DNA of 64,000 nucleotides from Voacanga thouarsii (GCA_026120185.1 JANUWF010001161.1:3172001-3236000); one strand, 5' to 3'. Counted from the first letter of the stretch, positions 34,509 through 47,933 are shown. Numbers and translations are program-made. Notes: a model not told the origin generated them from the sequence alone.

Positions 34509-35819
34509 AGTTCTTAGCTTTCATGTACCATTTTCTTTAGACTTTTTGTTAGGGATTCTTGTGTTTGGAGTTGGCTTGAGTATTGTCCATCTTGAAACCA
34601 TATCTTATTATTTTTTCTACTTGATTCTTTATGGATCTTACTTAGTGCTTATCATTAAACTTCCTTCTTGAAAATCTTAAGCTTGTGTGACATGACCTTA
34701 CTCAAAACTCTTGTTAAATTATGTTTCATTCGTGTTTAATTCCTATAAGACCCCTAGTGGATTGTCTTTGAAAGCTTAGTGTGACTTGTCTAGTTGGATT
34801 AATTCCTTAGCAATTAGGGAGGTTTTATTGGGAAAAGATCCTTGAGGCATTGAGTGTTGAAAAATGTAAGATGGTGTGCTCATTGTGATAAAAGCTAGGA
34901 AGAGTGCAAATACGAGAGAGGAGTGACCACTAAAATTAAGTGTAAACACATGAGATAGTGAAGTGGGGGGCTTCTTTTGTATTTCTACTTGGATTTTATG
35001 GGTATTTCTCTTGAAAATAATTCACAATGTCTGGCTATTATGAAAGTCAATGGTGTGACTATGATGAAGAATCGTGTTCAAATAAAAGTAGTTATTAGGG
35101 ATATGATGGATATGATAAAGAATAACAAAGTTGATTATGAGAGTATAAATTATTGGAATGATTACGATGAAGAGCTAAGTACAAGTGGAAGGGAACATGA
35201 TAATAGTGAAAAAGATCTTAAGCAGTTGCATGAACATGAAATTGAATCTTATTTGAATAGCTATGATGAAGGATCAAGCACAAGTGGAGAAAAGCATGGA
35301 GGATTTGATTGAAAGGGAAATTGGAAATATGAAAATGAAAAAAAATGAGGGAACTTATGTGGAAGAAGTACAAAAATTCTCGAAAGGTTGAATGGAAAAT
35401 AAAATTGGGGTATGAGTGCCAAAGAGAGATTAATCAGTGAACAACAGATGAGTTCCAAAAGAGTATTGTGAATCCTTGTAAACATTGTTCTAGCTGTAAA
35501 CATACTTTGCTTGATTGTCATTTGAATTCCTTGGAAAAGTCTTATAATCAAATGCAATAAGCAATTGAGTTGATGTTGAAATAATGTGATGAAGAGGATG
35601 GGAAGAAAGAGAACATGAAAAAGATGATTATATTGTTGAAAAGATTAAACAAAATGAGTTGCACGAATTTGAGGTAGAGAAACTACAAAAAGAAGCTAAA
35701 GGTTAAGATTCTCTAAACCAAAATTACAAGAAATAACAAAAGGAATCCATTATACTAGATGGAGAGAAGATGTTTGATGGTATCATATTAGTTTAAAGGT
35801 AATTAAGTGTAGTAAGTGA
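34509..35819 (+). pseudogene. Gyp leader and gag-like region
   Basis: 34509-34970 continues the Gyp leader. From about 34977 an open frame of 111 codons (to 35312) is rich in Asp, Glu, Lys and Asn and contains a doubled YDE.SSTSG-type segment (YDEELSTSGREH and YDEGSSTSGEKH). A second stretch to about 35700 is also charged and holds CKHC. Position before the protease makes this the gag region of Gyp, but I recognise no conserved gag motif, so the assignment rests on context. R4 copy 4 interrupts it at 35820. Confidence 0.5.
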
Positions 35820-36069
35820 TGTGAAACCTCAGTCGGAACTAACCTTAGAGTAAGGGGGTTGGGATACATATCATATTTTTATTGCATGTTTAAATATAGT
35901 ATTATATGATTTTATATGCTTTGGATTTGTGTTTGATAGTCTCGAGGGCTTAATTGTGTTTATTGAGTAAGAAGGGCAAATTGGTAATTTTTTCTTGAGG
36001 TGAAAATAGGGAGATAGCTTGAGGGTTAAATAGAAAAAAATATATTTTAGAGAGAAAACAAGAACAAGA

Positions 36070-36135
36070 GTTGTTGTGGTTTAGTGGTTAGAGCTTTGGA
36101 ATTAATTCTTGAGGTCTTAGGTTTAAATTCCATCA
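36070..36135 (+). other. tRNA-like segment in R4 copy 4
   Basis: A box TGGTTTAGTGG at 36077-36087, B-box-like GGTTTAAATTCC at 36120-36131. It is antisense to R4, as in the other copies. Confidence 0.55.
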
Positions 36136-36779
36136 TTGGAGCTTTAGCATGATTAAATTTTATTTTTGTTAGGGAAAGTTAAATTTTCATCCTTAAGTGC
36201 TTTAGAGTAGAGTAGAGGTGATGTCCTAGGGAAGACATGATAGGAGTACCCTAATCCAACTCTCGTGCCTTACAAAAATTCCTAAGGGAATTCATACCCT
36301 TCTTGATCCTTAGTTTTTCTTACTTCTCAATTTCTTAAGTTATTCAATTTAGTCAAGCCAATTAATTTCAGTAAAGTGCTGTGGCTTTGAAGGCTCAAAA
36401 TGTCTAAGTGAAAGACATCTTATGGACCGAAAATGTGGAAGAGATGGGGAAGGTTCCAAGAGAATTAATCCCCCTAGTGAATCTTCAAAACTTCACTCTA
36501 GCTATGTTCATTTTCCTTTATGTAGTGATCTGAAATTTTTCCAGCTTCTTGTGCCTTCAAGGTGTCAAAATTTTCGGCCATCATTCCCTTCCAAATGCTG
36601 CTAGAAAATGGCCCTCTTGACCAGCTTGAAATCTGAAATTTTCTGGCCAAATTCGGACTGCAAATGCTGTGCAAAATCAGAAAATTTTCTAGGCAAAATC
36701 GCAGCATATATGAGCTTAAACCAAGCTGTTTTCTTCCAGTTTTCTCCAAACTCCTTAGCCATGTTTTTCCTCCATGAAG

Positions 36780-36798
36780 AAGGCTGGAAACAAGCCTT
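36780..36798 (-). other. R4 hairpin, one mismatch
   Basis: AAGGCTGG / AAA / CAAGCCTT; the same position in other R4 copies has a perfect stem. Confidence 0.6.
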
Positions 36799-38591
36799 GA
36801 AAGACCTCTGAATGCCCCCATCAAACCCTCTGTAAACTGACTAGAAAAATGGTAGCAAAAGCTCCCTAGAAAATTCCAGCACTTGCGAAATCCTGTGCAG
36901 AATTTTTCCAGACTTGCTTCATGTTCAGCCATGTCCAAAAACTTCCTCATCTTTCTGTCCAAACTTCTCTTGAACAACCTTGAATTGAACTCCATTGTCT
37001 TCCCCAGCCTACTGCTCGAAAACTAGTCATGGCTGCCCTAAAATATCTCCAACAAATTACTCCAACCATGCCTTGATTGGGGACCAAAATTCCAGCAAAC
37101 CTAATTTAGTAACTTCCATAAAATGTCCCTTAAATAGCCAGACCTTTCCCTCACCATTATACTCCCTCTTTTTGGCCACCTTTAACCTTCTTCAACCAGC
37201 TTTCATCCAGCAAAATCACTGAACATCAGTTGGCCATAGCAGCTTCCAAAAAGCTCTTCATTGATCTAAGATATTCTTGCTATATTTTGTTTCCAAATTT
37301 GATTCCCAAAAATATTCTTTTAAGATTTCAAAAACCAGCCTTTCCTTTTCCTTTCAAACTAAAAAAATCATCTACCTAAACTACACAAACAATTCGGCCA
37401 CTGCAAACATACAGAATTTCAGCAGCCTCAAATCTAAAATCCATCTATTCTCTTCAACCTTCAAGGACACATAGAACACCAAGAATACCTATCACTTCTC
37501 TCGCCTAATACCTCTCCAAACCACTTCAATCTCCTTAAAAAAAATCTAGATTTCATCTACTCACTACCGTGAATCCATCCATACCATTTTTAACATCAAA
37601 CTCTAAAATCCAACTCTCTCCTTTGGATAAAAAAATCAGTATTTTTGTGAAGGTTTAAGAACACCTTCAAGGTAAGTTTGTGCAATCAACTTCATCTCCT
37701 CTAATCTCCAATCTCTAATGACTATATATATATATATATATATATATGTGAATAAGCATGCTAATGGATGCTCTTCTTCTCTTCTCTTCTCTTCTCTCTC
37801 TCTCTCTCTCTCTTGGCCGAATACCTTCTCCTCCTTGGCCGAATGAATTCTTCACCAATGGCCATGCTTTCTTCATCTCTCTTGGATGGATCTAGTCATC
37901 TAGGAGTTGAGATCCATTCGAAACTCCTTCAAGGTACTCATCAATCAAGTAAGCCTTTTTAACCCTTCGTTTTAATTCTAGATTCATCAAGTAAGCCTTT
38001 TCAACCCTCATTTTTAATTCTAGATTCATGTCTCTAGGATGATATTGGTAGGAGATGGATTATGAATAGGATTTGAGCATGTATTGTTGTGATGAGTTGA
38101 GATTGAAGCATGAATAAATGTGTGTATATAATGGAGATGGGATTTATGCATGAGTTGGTTATCTTGGTTGATTGTATGATGTTTTTAGGGTTTAATGCAT
38201 GTCTCCATGTCATAAGTAGTATTTGTGATCAAGTATGTTAGAGATTATGTCACCTATGGTGAATAGGATTTATATTCATGTATGATTGTTAAAGCCATGA
38301 TTATGTTTATGCTAGTAGATGTTGGATCATGCCTTGGTAAATTTAGATTTATGCTTTTATTCGTGATTTGGATTAGTTGATGAATTGAAGTGGAGTATAT
38401 GTTCATGATTGTGGTTAGCAATAGAAATATGATCATGATCTAGTTGTCCCTAAGATAATTTTATTTCATCAATAAAATATTTAATATTATAATTTTTGCT
38501 AGTAAGGCAGACTTGGATTATTATATATAATAAGAATATTTTAGTCAAATAAATGATAGCTTTTATTTCAAGAAATAAAATATGTAGATAT

Positions 38592-38598
<7 letters not shown>

Positions 38599-38680
<82 letters not shown>
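38599..38680. repeat. (AAT)n microsatellite
   Basis: About 27 uninterrupted AAT/TAA units inside R4 copy 4. The corresponding AT-rich stretch of copies 2 and 5 has no such tract, so it expanded after this copy was made. Confidence 0.95.
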
Positions 38681-38681
<1 letters not shown>

Positions 38682-40297
38682 CAAATAAAGCCTTTTATAT
38701 AAATAATCATAATAAGTAAAATATTAATTTTGTAAGTCTTATATTCATAAATATCATTAAAATTTATTTTCTTTCAATTATTATCTTTTAATCAAAACCT
38801 ATTAAAATTTATTTAGTATCTTTCAATCAAGACCCATTAAAACTTATTTTCAACTAATTTTAGTTATCAATTATTTTCAAACAATTAATTATTAATAAAT
38901 CATTATTTTACCTAATACCACCTAGGACTCTTCATCAAATAAACTCTATATTATTCTTAGCAAGATTTAAACCTTCAACTTATAAGTACCTATTTCCCGA
39001 AACAATAATTATTTTAAATATCAAATTAGACTTAGCTTATAAACCCTTTTTATTTATTATTTGGCCTTAAAGCTTGGGACACTAGGATCATGGTAGTAGT
39101 GAGTTGAGCTAGCTTTATTTGTGAAAGTGGATTTTAGCTTGAGATTAATTATGGCTTGTATTTATCCCAGGCGGGGTTAGGTCAGCTGTTGAAGACCTTT
39201 ATTTTATCTCAAGGTAAGGATCAGGTAAGCTCTTGCATAAAACCTGATTGATGTAAAATCTTTATTATGGCAAGCCAAATGTAGAGTGTATGGACACTCA
39301 TTTCTGTAAAGGCAATTGAGGATTGACTCCTTTCTTATTTCAGTTGAACAAATTATTTGAAAATCAATAAGCAGATTTACTCAAACTCAAAACTCTTTCC
39401 AAAAATGATTTTGACAAAGACTTTGGAAATCCTTAATTGCCAATTTCATGCGGAACTGTGTTTTTTTCATTTTCCCAAGTGGGATACGTTACATTGAGTA
39501 CTCAATAAGGGTGGACTGCTAGGACTAGTCTTTGAAGGGTTAGGGTAAATCTCAGTAGGTGACCACCTCTGAGGGGTAAGTTCTCCCCGGATAGGATGTC
39601 AGTCCAGTAGGTCGTGCCGGTCCGAGCTAGCAAATTTTCTTTTCAGTCAAGTGACTGTGTGTTGCCGGAATGGACAATCGGTTATTGTTTGGGTATAGAG
39701 AAGGAAGAGTATCTTGCCCGGTAAGCCGATCACCTACCTTTTGTCAGTCTGTACAAAGTGTTAGCATTCTAATCGGTTGTGGGGGCCCAACGTGTGGTAA
39801 CCCATGATCATTTCTTTTGAGTGGGTGATTTTATTGATTATGTATGGTTGGAAAAGCCAAAACACCACTCTTGATTTTGACTAATGTTTATTGCTTGCCA
39901 GTATTTCTCTTATAAAGATTTATACTTTGCATTCACGAATTGTTTTCACTGGACACTCAAAGCACATACGGACTTACTAAGATTTTTATCTCATCATCCA
40001 TTTTACCATGATTTCAGGTCGATCCTACTGTGGGGATGAGTAGCTAGATATTGCCTGCCTTGGAAGATTTTCCTGATATTTAATTTGTGTAATGCTTTGG
40101 GGAGTTGAGAGTGGATAATTTTATTATGGATTTGATTTTGGAATTCTTAGATTTATTCATGGATTGTAATACATTTTATGTTTAAAGTATTATTTTTAAT
40201 CTATTATTTTGATTGTATTACCTAATTATAAAGACCCCTTGTCCTTTGGACGGTGCAACATTCTGGCCCTGTCAGGCCTAGGTAGTGGGGTGTTACA

Positions 40298-41291
40298 AGT
40301 GCAGTGGAGAAGATCACCTTGAAGAATCATAACTTGGGTGAGAGCTCACATCAATAAAAGAAGGAAAATATATTGCAACAAAAAGAAGAAAATGTTGAGA
40401 AAGTTAAACAAAAGGGGTCATTGGCATTAGAAGAAGCAAAAAGAGGATTTTTGTGGTAATTGAAAATTTGATGTGGAGCCAATATGTTCATTGCAAAGTG
40501 TGACAAATGAGTACTCTAATATACTATTCTTTCCAGAGAACGAGTTATATCTATTAGAAGTATTAGAAGAAAATAAACAAGAAGAAATAGAGCACGAAGG
40601 AGTTGATGTGGTTGAGAAGCAAAAATGGTCTAAAGAAAAATAATAGTAGGCTAGAAGTGGTGCAGGAACAAATAAGAAAAAGTGAAGTTAGTGAGAATGA
40701 AGCATCTCATTCAACTTCAGAAAAGACACCAGATCTAGTAAAAAAATCGAAGTGGATAGAAAATAGGAATTGAGATTAGAAAATAATGTTCATTTATTGG
40801 TGTTATGAGAGAGGTTGTGGATGTGTGTTTGGTTGAAAGAGAAAGGGATTTATAAAGGGAAAACATTTTCTATTCAATATGTCAAATCAAAAAAAGACCA
40901 TGTAGCTTGATTATTGATGGAGTGAGTGGTAAGAATGTGATTAGTGCTATCTTACTAAAGAAATACAGAAGAGAGACCTTGAAATATCATAGGCCTTACA
41001 AGCTTCAATGGTTGAACAATACTAGGGAAGTGAAGATGAACATGCAAGTCAAGGTTTTATTTGCCATGAGAAAATTTAAAGATAAAATTGTTTTAATGTC
41101 TTTCTGACGCATGTTGGGCATATATTGTTGGAAAGGCCTTGGCTATATGATAGAGAGATAGTTCACCATAGAAGGAAAAATGCTTACTTCTTGAAAAAGG
41201 ATGGAAGGAAATTTACACTTTGTCTTATGTCTCTAAATAAGGTTGTAAAAGATCAAAATAATTTGAGGGAGGAAGGTAAAAATAAAAGATA
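40298..41291 (+). pseudogene. Gyp aspartic protease region
   Basis: Upstream (40298-40860) is a charged spacer. The retropepsin-like domain begins at about 40865 with KKRPCSLIIDGVSG, the gypsy active-site form (IIDG), followed by PYKLQWLNNTREVK (open at 40907-41107). A one-base shift at about 41106 then leads into THVGHILLERPW, the conserved flap-end motif (usually GHILLGRPW), and YFLKKDGRKFTL, closing at a TAG near 41291. The protease would mature the polyprotein. The order gag region then protease fits Ty3/gypsy; reverse transcriptase should follow but does not. Confidence 0.85.
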
Positions 41292-42128
41292 GCAAAAGGA
41301 GAAGGAAAAACAAGAGAGGACAAAGTAAAAAAATATATAGGAAAAGAAAAGGAGAGAATGGCAGAAGAGGAAAAAGGAAGGTTAGAGCTCTAAATGCAAA
41401 CACAATTGAAAGAGAAGGGAGAACAAAAGAGGGAGTTTGGAGCCAAAATAGGAGTTCCTACTTTGGTTTTGAGATATGAAAAAAACAAGAATAAGAAGCG
41501 AAAGTAAAATGAGAGAGAAAGATTGGGATTGTAAAGAGAGAAAAAACAATAGTTGGTAAGGAACTCAAGCTAAAAGTTTTACTTTCACACAAAAACACTC
41601 GTTTGAATTCTTATGTAGGGAAATCCACCAAAGTCGCATGGAATGTTAATTTGAAGACAAATCCCCATTAAGAAAGGGAAAATGATGAGATTCATCATAG
41701 GCATGAAGGACCATCCAAATAAGAGGGAAGAAAAACCAAATCACAACTCATACAAGCTAATAAAGCCTACAAGTCAAGAGCCACGAAGATTGTCAAGAAA
41801 TGGGTCGTATAATAAGGACAAAAAGGGGCTTATATTCAATATAATTACATTTAGAAGATCAATAAGCCTTAAAGGCCAATTCAGGACCCAAAAAATCTTA
41901 ATGAGTAATTAATTCAAGTGAACGATCAAGGAATAGCTAAGAAGATCCAAGAAAATAAGTTTAATGCAGTTGGAGGAGTGCAATAGGGGATGCACAATTT
42001 GAATGCACGGGTATGCACGAAGCCATGTAAATTCCAGACTCAAATTTTCTTACAGATGTTTCGGTGCACGGCCAATTGCATGACCGTGCACTACCCATTT
42101 TTGTGAAACACAATAGGGGGCATAACGG
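41292..42128 (+). pseudogene. Gyp post-protease linker joined to polyprotein tail
   Basis: A Lys/Glu-rich stretch (41292-41560) looks like the linker that follows the protease. At about 41650 the frame reads NLKTNP, H, stop, ERENDE, which resembles the post-integrase tail (D-L-R-T-N-P-F.E..NDE) of such gypsy polyproteins. RT, RNase H and integrase are therefore missing between the two. From 41950 there is non-coding sequence with several TGCAC motifs and a purine stretch (AATAGGGGG, about 42111-42119) just before the 3' LTR that could be the polypurine tract. Confidence 0.55.
42064..42091 (+). other. GTGCACGG inverted repeat before 3' LTR
   Basis: GTGCACGG (42064-42071) and CCGTGCAC (42084-42091) pair perfectly around a 12-base loop. 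Related TGCACGG motifs occur just upstream. Confidence 0.65.
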
Positions 42129-45100
42129 TGTAACATTTCTTATTTAAATCCCATATTTCCATGGCGTAGTAGACTATAACTTCTGCGATGTCGCTCTATC
42201 TGATTGCTTAGACAAGGGGTCTTTATAATGAACATCATCTAATAGGCAGCGGAAATTTTTTCAAAATATCTTTGTTGAACACTAGATGACACATATTCTC
42301 TAACATCTGATACACTTACTCAAGGGTATAACTGATCCAAGGTATAACATGAGCCTCTAGGAGTCCACCGCGCTTCGGCTGTACCTCCGTTCCCTAAAAT
42401 ATTTCAAAAGGAATAATATACGTGCGAGTGAAAATCACTCTGTCAGTCTCATGTCTGCTAGTGATTTATAAAACAGACATACAACATATTATCAGTTGTC
42501 ATTTCATATAATCATTATGGGAAACATTTGTTCACTAAAAATAGTTCTACAGCTCACCACTGGAGTATTTATCCAAAATCCAATCATATTTGAAAAACTG
42601 AGTTTTACACAATATTACTACCCTATTTTTAAGAAAGACAGGCAACTCTCTGCATGGATGGTTGGCCTGCGGGCAAAGCTCACAAGGTTCGCTTTTGGCA
42701 TCACAATCTTATTGTGACAAGGACTTTGCTTTACAGCACTCAACCATGCATTGCCTGAAAGGTAGAGTTGTCATCAGAATCTACCACAATTTATATCAAT
42801 TCTTTTTACTTGCGGTAGTATGAGTCTCCACTTCATACTCCCCTCACCACGAGATTGACAAAGGTTAATCACAAATTAGGTGTCCTGCCCAAGACTAACT
42901 AATTAACAGTTTGCTTACGTATTGCGACAATGCTAGCTGAGGAACCCGGTTAATTCCAATGTCTTGTCCCTTCGTTTGGACTAAGTTGATCCCTAACCTT
43001 GGCTGGGTAACTTGAGACTAGATATCTCTAATGAGATCTTGTACAAAGGTCATAACCACTACTGAGTACTTAGAGTTTCCACCGGTTCACAAGACCAGTA
43101 TAATTCCACTAGCTCACAAGGCTAGATAAATATCCATCGCTAATGGAATACCAATAAAACATTTTCTAGGGCCAAATACAGTTTTTTAAAAGTTAATCTC
43201 ATACCTAGAGATTTATTTCCAAAACCATAGCAAAAAAGGATAAAAAGTCCTTGTACGATAAAATAAGTTTCCAAGAGTATTTTCATCATTTGAGGAATAC
43301 CCGAATTCAAAAGAAATCGTATCCAAAAAATCTTGAATTCTAATCCTTAAAGAATAATTAAATTCAAGGAATCTCAATTATGATTCATGAAATCCATAAT
43401 TCATATTTTCCCAAAAATCTTGTATGTGAAAAGGAATATTTATGCTTTCCCAAAATAAAACATTATTTCAACTCATAATTAATGAAAAGAAAGCCTTTCA
43501 GGTATATATATATTCCTAAGAAATATTCATAACTCAAGTGAACCAAATTCTTTATAGCAAACAACATTTCCTAAAGTCTCCAATAATTTTCCCATTTAAA
43601 GAAACTATATTTCCTCGAAAAAGCACACGGTCCATTAACATTGTTATAAAAAGACTTTAAGCAACTGATTATGAATAATTCTATTTTATGAAATGTTCAC
43701 ATATTCCATTCAAGCCTAACCTGGCATAAGACTAGTTCTTCTACAAGAAAACCCATAAGATTGTTCATAGAATCCAAATGCATTCATAGAATATTTCTTC
43801 AATAAAACATAATTTCACTAGAATAAAATGGAGTTTATAAAACAAGTGGGACTCACCTTGTGTCTCTGACTAGATATCGTATCTCGCTAGTCACCAAAAG
43901 CTTAACGTGAACAATCTACATTAAACATTGTTTCACACTTTTTTTGTAACACCCCGGAAAACCTAGGCCTACCAGGGCCGGGGATGTCGCTCCATCCAAA
44001 GGACAAGGGGTCTTTATAACTAGGTCACAAATAAAAATTGCTGGAATAAATAATACTCAAACTAAAAGAATTTATTACAACCCAAAAATACTTCAAAAGT
44101 ACATCCATGAAATCCCAAAACAAAAACCATAATTAAAATCATCCACACTCGTCTCCCCAAAGCAGTACATAAAATAAAAAAACACATTCTCTTCCAAGAT
44201 AGCTACTCACCCACAACAGGATCAACCTGAAATCATGATAAAAGGTGGTGAGACAGAAATCTCAGTAAGTCCGTGTGTGCTTTGGGTGTTTAGCGGAAAC
44301 AGTTCGTGGATGCAAAGTGTGAAATCTTTATAAGAGAAACATTGGCAAGCAATAAACATTAGTCAAAAGCAAGAGTGGCGTTTTGGCTCTTCTAGCCATA
44401 CATAAGTAATAAAATCAACCACTCGAAAGAAAGGGATATGGGTTACCACACTTTGGGCCCCATAACCGGTCAGAATGCCAACACATTGTGCAGACTGACA
44501 AAAGTAGGTGATTGACCTACTGGGTAAGATACTCCTCATTCTCTATACCCAAACAACCGCCGGGTGTCCATTCCGGCAAAAACACAGTCACTTGATTGAA
44601 ACAAAATAAGCTGCTAGCTCGGACCGGCACGACTCACTGGAACTAGCATCTTATCCGGGAAGGACTCACCCCTCAGAGGTGGCCACCTACTGAGAGACTC
44701 ACCCTAACCCTTCAAAGACTAGTCCTAGTAGTTCACCATTATTGAGTACTCAATGACATTCCCCACTTGGGATAAAATGAACAAAGCATTGTGCTTCATG
44801 AAAATAACAATTTGAGGGTTTCCAAAGCTTTGGGAGAAATTAGTTTTAGAAAGAGTTTCAAGTTTGGAAAAATCTGCCCAAAGACTTTTAAATAATTTAA
44901 GCGTTGGAATTAATGATGAATTCAACCCTCAATTACTTTCAAATAACCGAGTGTCCTTGCACTCCACATTTGGCTTGCCATAAGGAAATCATTTCACATC
45001 AATCAGGTTTTATGCAGGAGTTTATCTGATTCTTGCTCACAACAACAAGGTCTCGGGCAGATGACCTAACCCCACATGGGCAAATACAAATCTTAATCAG

Positions 45101-46235
45101 ATTCAAGCCACAATCCACTTCCTCAGTTTTAAATCAACTCAATTCACTACTACCATGATCCTAGTGTCCCAAGCTTTAAGGCAAAACAATAATTGAATAG
45201 GTTTATAAGCTAAGTTTAATTCGTTATTTAAAATAATTAATGGATTAGGAAATAAATTCTATTAAGTTGAAAGTTCAACTCTTGTTAAGGAAAATTTAGA
45301 GCTTATTTGATCAAGAGACATAGGCGGTACTAGGTAAAATAGTGATTTAATGATAGCTTAGTTGTTAGAAAATAATTGATAGCTAAAACTAGTTAAGATT
45401 AAATTTAATAAGTCTTTCTTGGAAAATAATAAGTAAATCCTTAAGGGTTTCGATCTAGTAAATATTTTATTAAGTATGAATCTTTTTCATAAGGGCTTTA
45501 ATTAATTTGCTTTATTTTAAATAATATTTATTTATTTTATTTTCTAGAAAAATCATTATTTATTTGACTAAAATATCTTTTACATATATTATAATTCCAA
45601 ATCTACCATTCCTAGGGTTTTCGAAATTCTTTAGCAAAAATTATTAGTAAATACTTTATTCATGAAATAAAATTTGCTTAGGGACAACTAGATCATGATC
45701 AAGATTCCATGGTCATAATCAATAATATACTCAATCCTTCAATTCATCAAATCATCCACGTCTTGCACATAGGCATAGATCTAAATTTATTATTACATTA
45801 TTAACCTCTACTAGCATAAACATGATTATGGCTTCAAAATCTAATCATGTATATAAATCCTATTCATCCATGGTGACATAATCTCTAGCATGCTTCATCA
45901 CAAATACTACCTGTGACATGCATCAAATCTCAACTCATCATTAAATCCACCAATATAATCCTTCCATGCATAAACCACATCTCCTTCACAATCATACATA
46001 TACTCTTGCTTCAATCGACAACATCACATACACAAACCCATCGCCATTCATCAACCTAGAGACATGATTCTAAATTTTGAAAAAGAGGATTGAAGGTACT
46101 TACTTGATTGATGAATGACTTGAAGGGGTTTAGAGAAGATCTCAACTCCTAGATGGCTAATCTTGTTCAAGAAGGGTGGCAAAAGCATGGCCATGGATGA
46201 AGAGACCATTCGGCCAAGAGAGAGAATTTCGGTCC

Positions 46236-46273
<38 letters not shown>

Positions 46274-46553
46274 AGAAGAGATCATTAGCATGCTTATTCA
46301 TATAGGTTTTCATTAGAGATTAAGTTTGAAGAGGATGAAGTTGTTAGAATAAGTTTACCTTGAAGATGTTCTTGTTCTTCACAGAAATTTCTGCTTTTTT
46401 ATCCAAAGTAGCAAGATGTTTGGAGGAGTTTGATGTTAATATTGGTGTTGATCGATGCACAGCAAGGAGTAGATCAAATCTAGAGATTTTCGTGAGGGTT
46501 TGAAGTGGTTTGGAGGTGTATTAGGTGTAGAGAAGAGGTAGGTGTTCTTGGTA

Positions 46554-46555
<2 letters not shown>

Positions 46556-46591
<36 letters not shown>
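46556..46591. repeat. (GT)n microsatellite in R4 copy 5
   Basis: About 18 GT units against about 8 at the same place in copy 2 (13152-13167). A GA run lies at 46239-46269. Confidence 0.9.
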
Positions 46592-46592
<1 letters not shown>

Positions 46593-47258
46593 CTTGTTGC
46601 TTGAAGAAAATCGAGAGAGAGAGAGAGAAGTAGAAGCTGCCGATTTTCTAAGGGATTGAACTGCCAAAATTCTGTAGGGTTTAGGGAGTGATTTCTCTGA
46701 TTTGGAAGGGAAAGGAAGGGTTAGTTGTTACAATCCTTGAAGAATATTTTTAGGAAAAGAATTTGGAAACTAGATATTCTAGGAGTATCTTGATTTTTCT
46801 GGACAGCTTGAAGTCTCCTATGGCCAACTGGATCGTGCAGCTTTTCTGGGGAATTAAAGCTGGTTAAAGGAGGCTTGTGATGGCCGAAACTAGGGTGCAC
46901 AATGGTGGAGAAGATGTCTGATCAATTGAGCAAAATTTTATGGAAAGTTGTTAAACAAGATGGCTGAAATTTTGGAAAGTAATCAAGCTAAATTGCAGGG
47001 ATTTGGTTGAGAGATTTTCGGTCAGCCATGGAGGGAATTTCGTGCAGAAGATTTAGGGAACAATGGAGCTCTGTTAATGGAGTTTAAGAGAGGTTTTGAC
47101 AGAAGTAGGTTGGGGTTTTTGGTTGAAACAAAATAGGAAACAAGCTGGACAAAAAATTCTGCACAGAATTTCGCTGAACAACAGTTTTCTGGCAGAATTT
47201 TCGTCTGCCATTTCTAGCAGATTTGCAGTGAGTTTTGAAGGGGATTTCAGGGGTATTC

Positions 47259-47277
47259 AAGGCTGGTTTCCAGCCTT
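47259..47277 (+). other. Conserved R4 hairpin
   Basis: Perfect AAGGCTGG / TTT / CCAGCCTT, as in copy 2. Confidence 0.7.
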
Positions 47278-47933
47278 CTTTATGGAGGAAAAACATGGCT
47301 AAGGTGCTGCATAAAATCTGGGAGAAAACAGCTTGGTTTGGAGCTCACAAAGCTGATTTTCGTACAGGAATTTTTCCTGCTTTGCTCCAGCTTGTGCAGT
47401 CCGAATTTGGGCAAAAACTTTCAGGTTTCAACTGATCCTAAAGACCATTTTTCTGGTAGCATTTGGAAGGGAATGTGAGCTAGAATTTTTGACCTTTTGA
47501 AGGTACAACAAGCTGGAAAATTTCAGCTCATTTCATGAAGATAGATGAACTAAGTTAGAGGAAAAATTTCAGCAAGCTTTCAAGAGGGATTTTCCTCTTG
47601 AATTTTCCCACAAATCATTTACATTTTCCAAACCATGAGAAGCCTTTTACTAGGACATTTTGATCCTAAAAGACCTTAGTCGTCTACTGAATTTTCTGGA
47701 AAGGAAAATGATAGAACACCTTGATCAAACTAAGGAGTTGAAAATTAAGAAAAATTAAAGATCAAGGGAGAATGAATTCCCTTTAGGCATTTCGCGAAGA
47801 ACAAAAGAGTGAAGTAAGAATTCTCCTAACATGTCTCTCCTAGGACATCATCACCACATTGATCTAGGCCCTCATGGCCGAAACCATCCTTTTCCAAGCA
47901 AAATAAAATTTACTCAAGCTAAAGCTTCTATGA

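Larger units (their letters stand above)
35820..40297 (-). mobile_element. R4 element copy 4, reversed (4478 bp)
   Basis: In plus sense it starts TGTGAAACC and ends GGGGTGTTACA, the reverse complement of R4. Flanks AGTGA (35815-35819) and AGTGC (40298-40302) match at four of five bases. It carries a CT run (37793-37814), a TA run (37723-37747) and a long AAT tract that copies 2 and 5 lack. A 165-codon minus-strand frame at 36498-36995 corresponds to short frames in copies 2 and 5 and seems incidental. The Gyp coding region continues on both sides. Confidence 0.83.
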
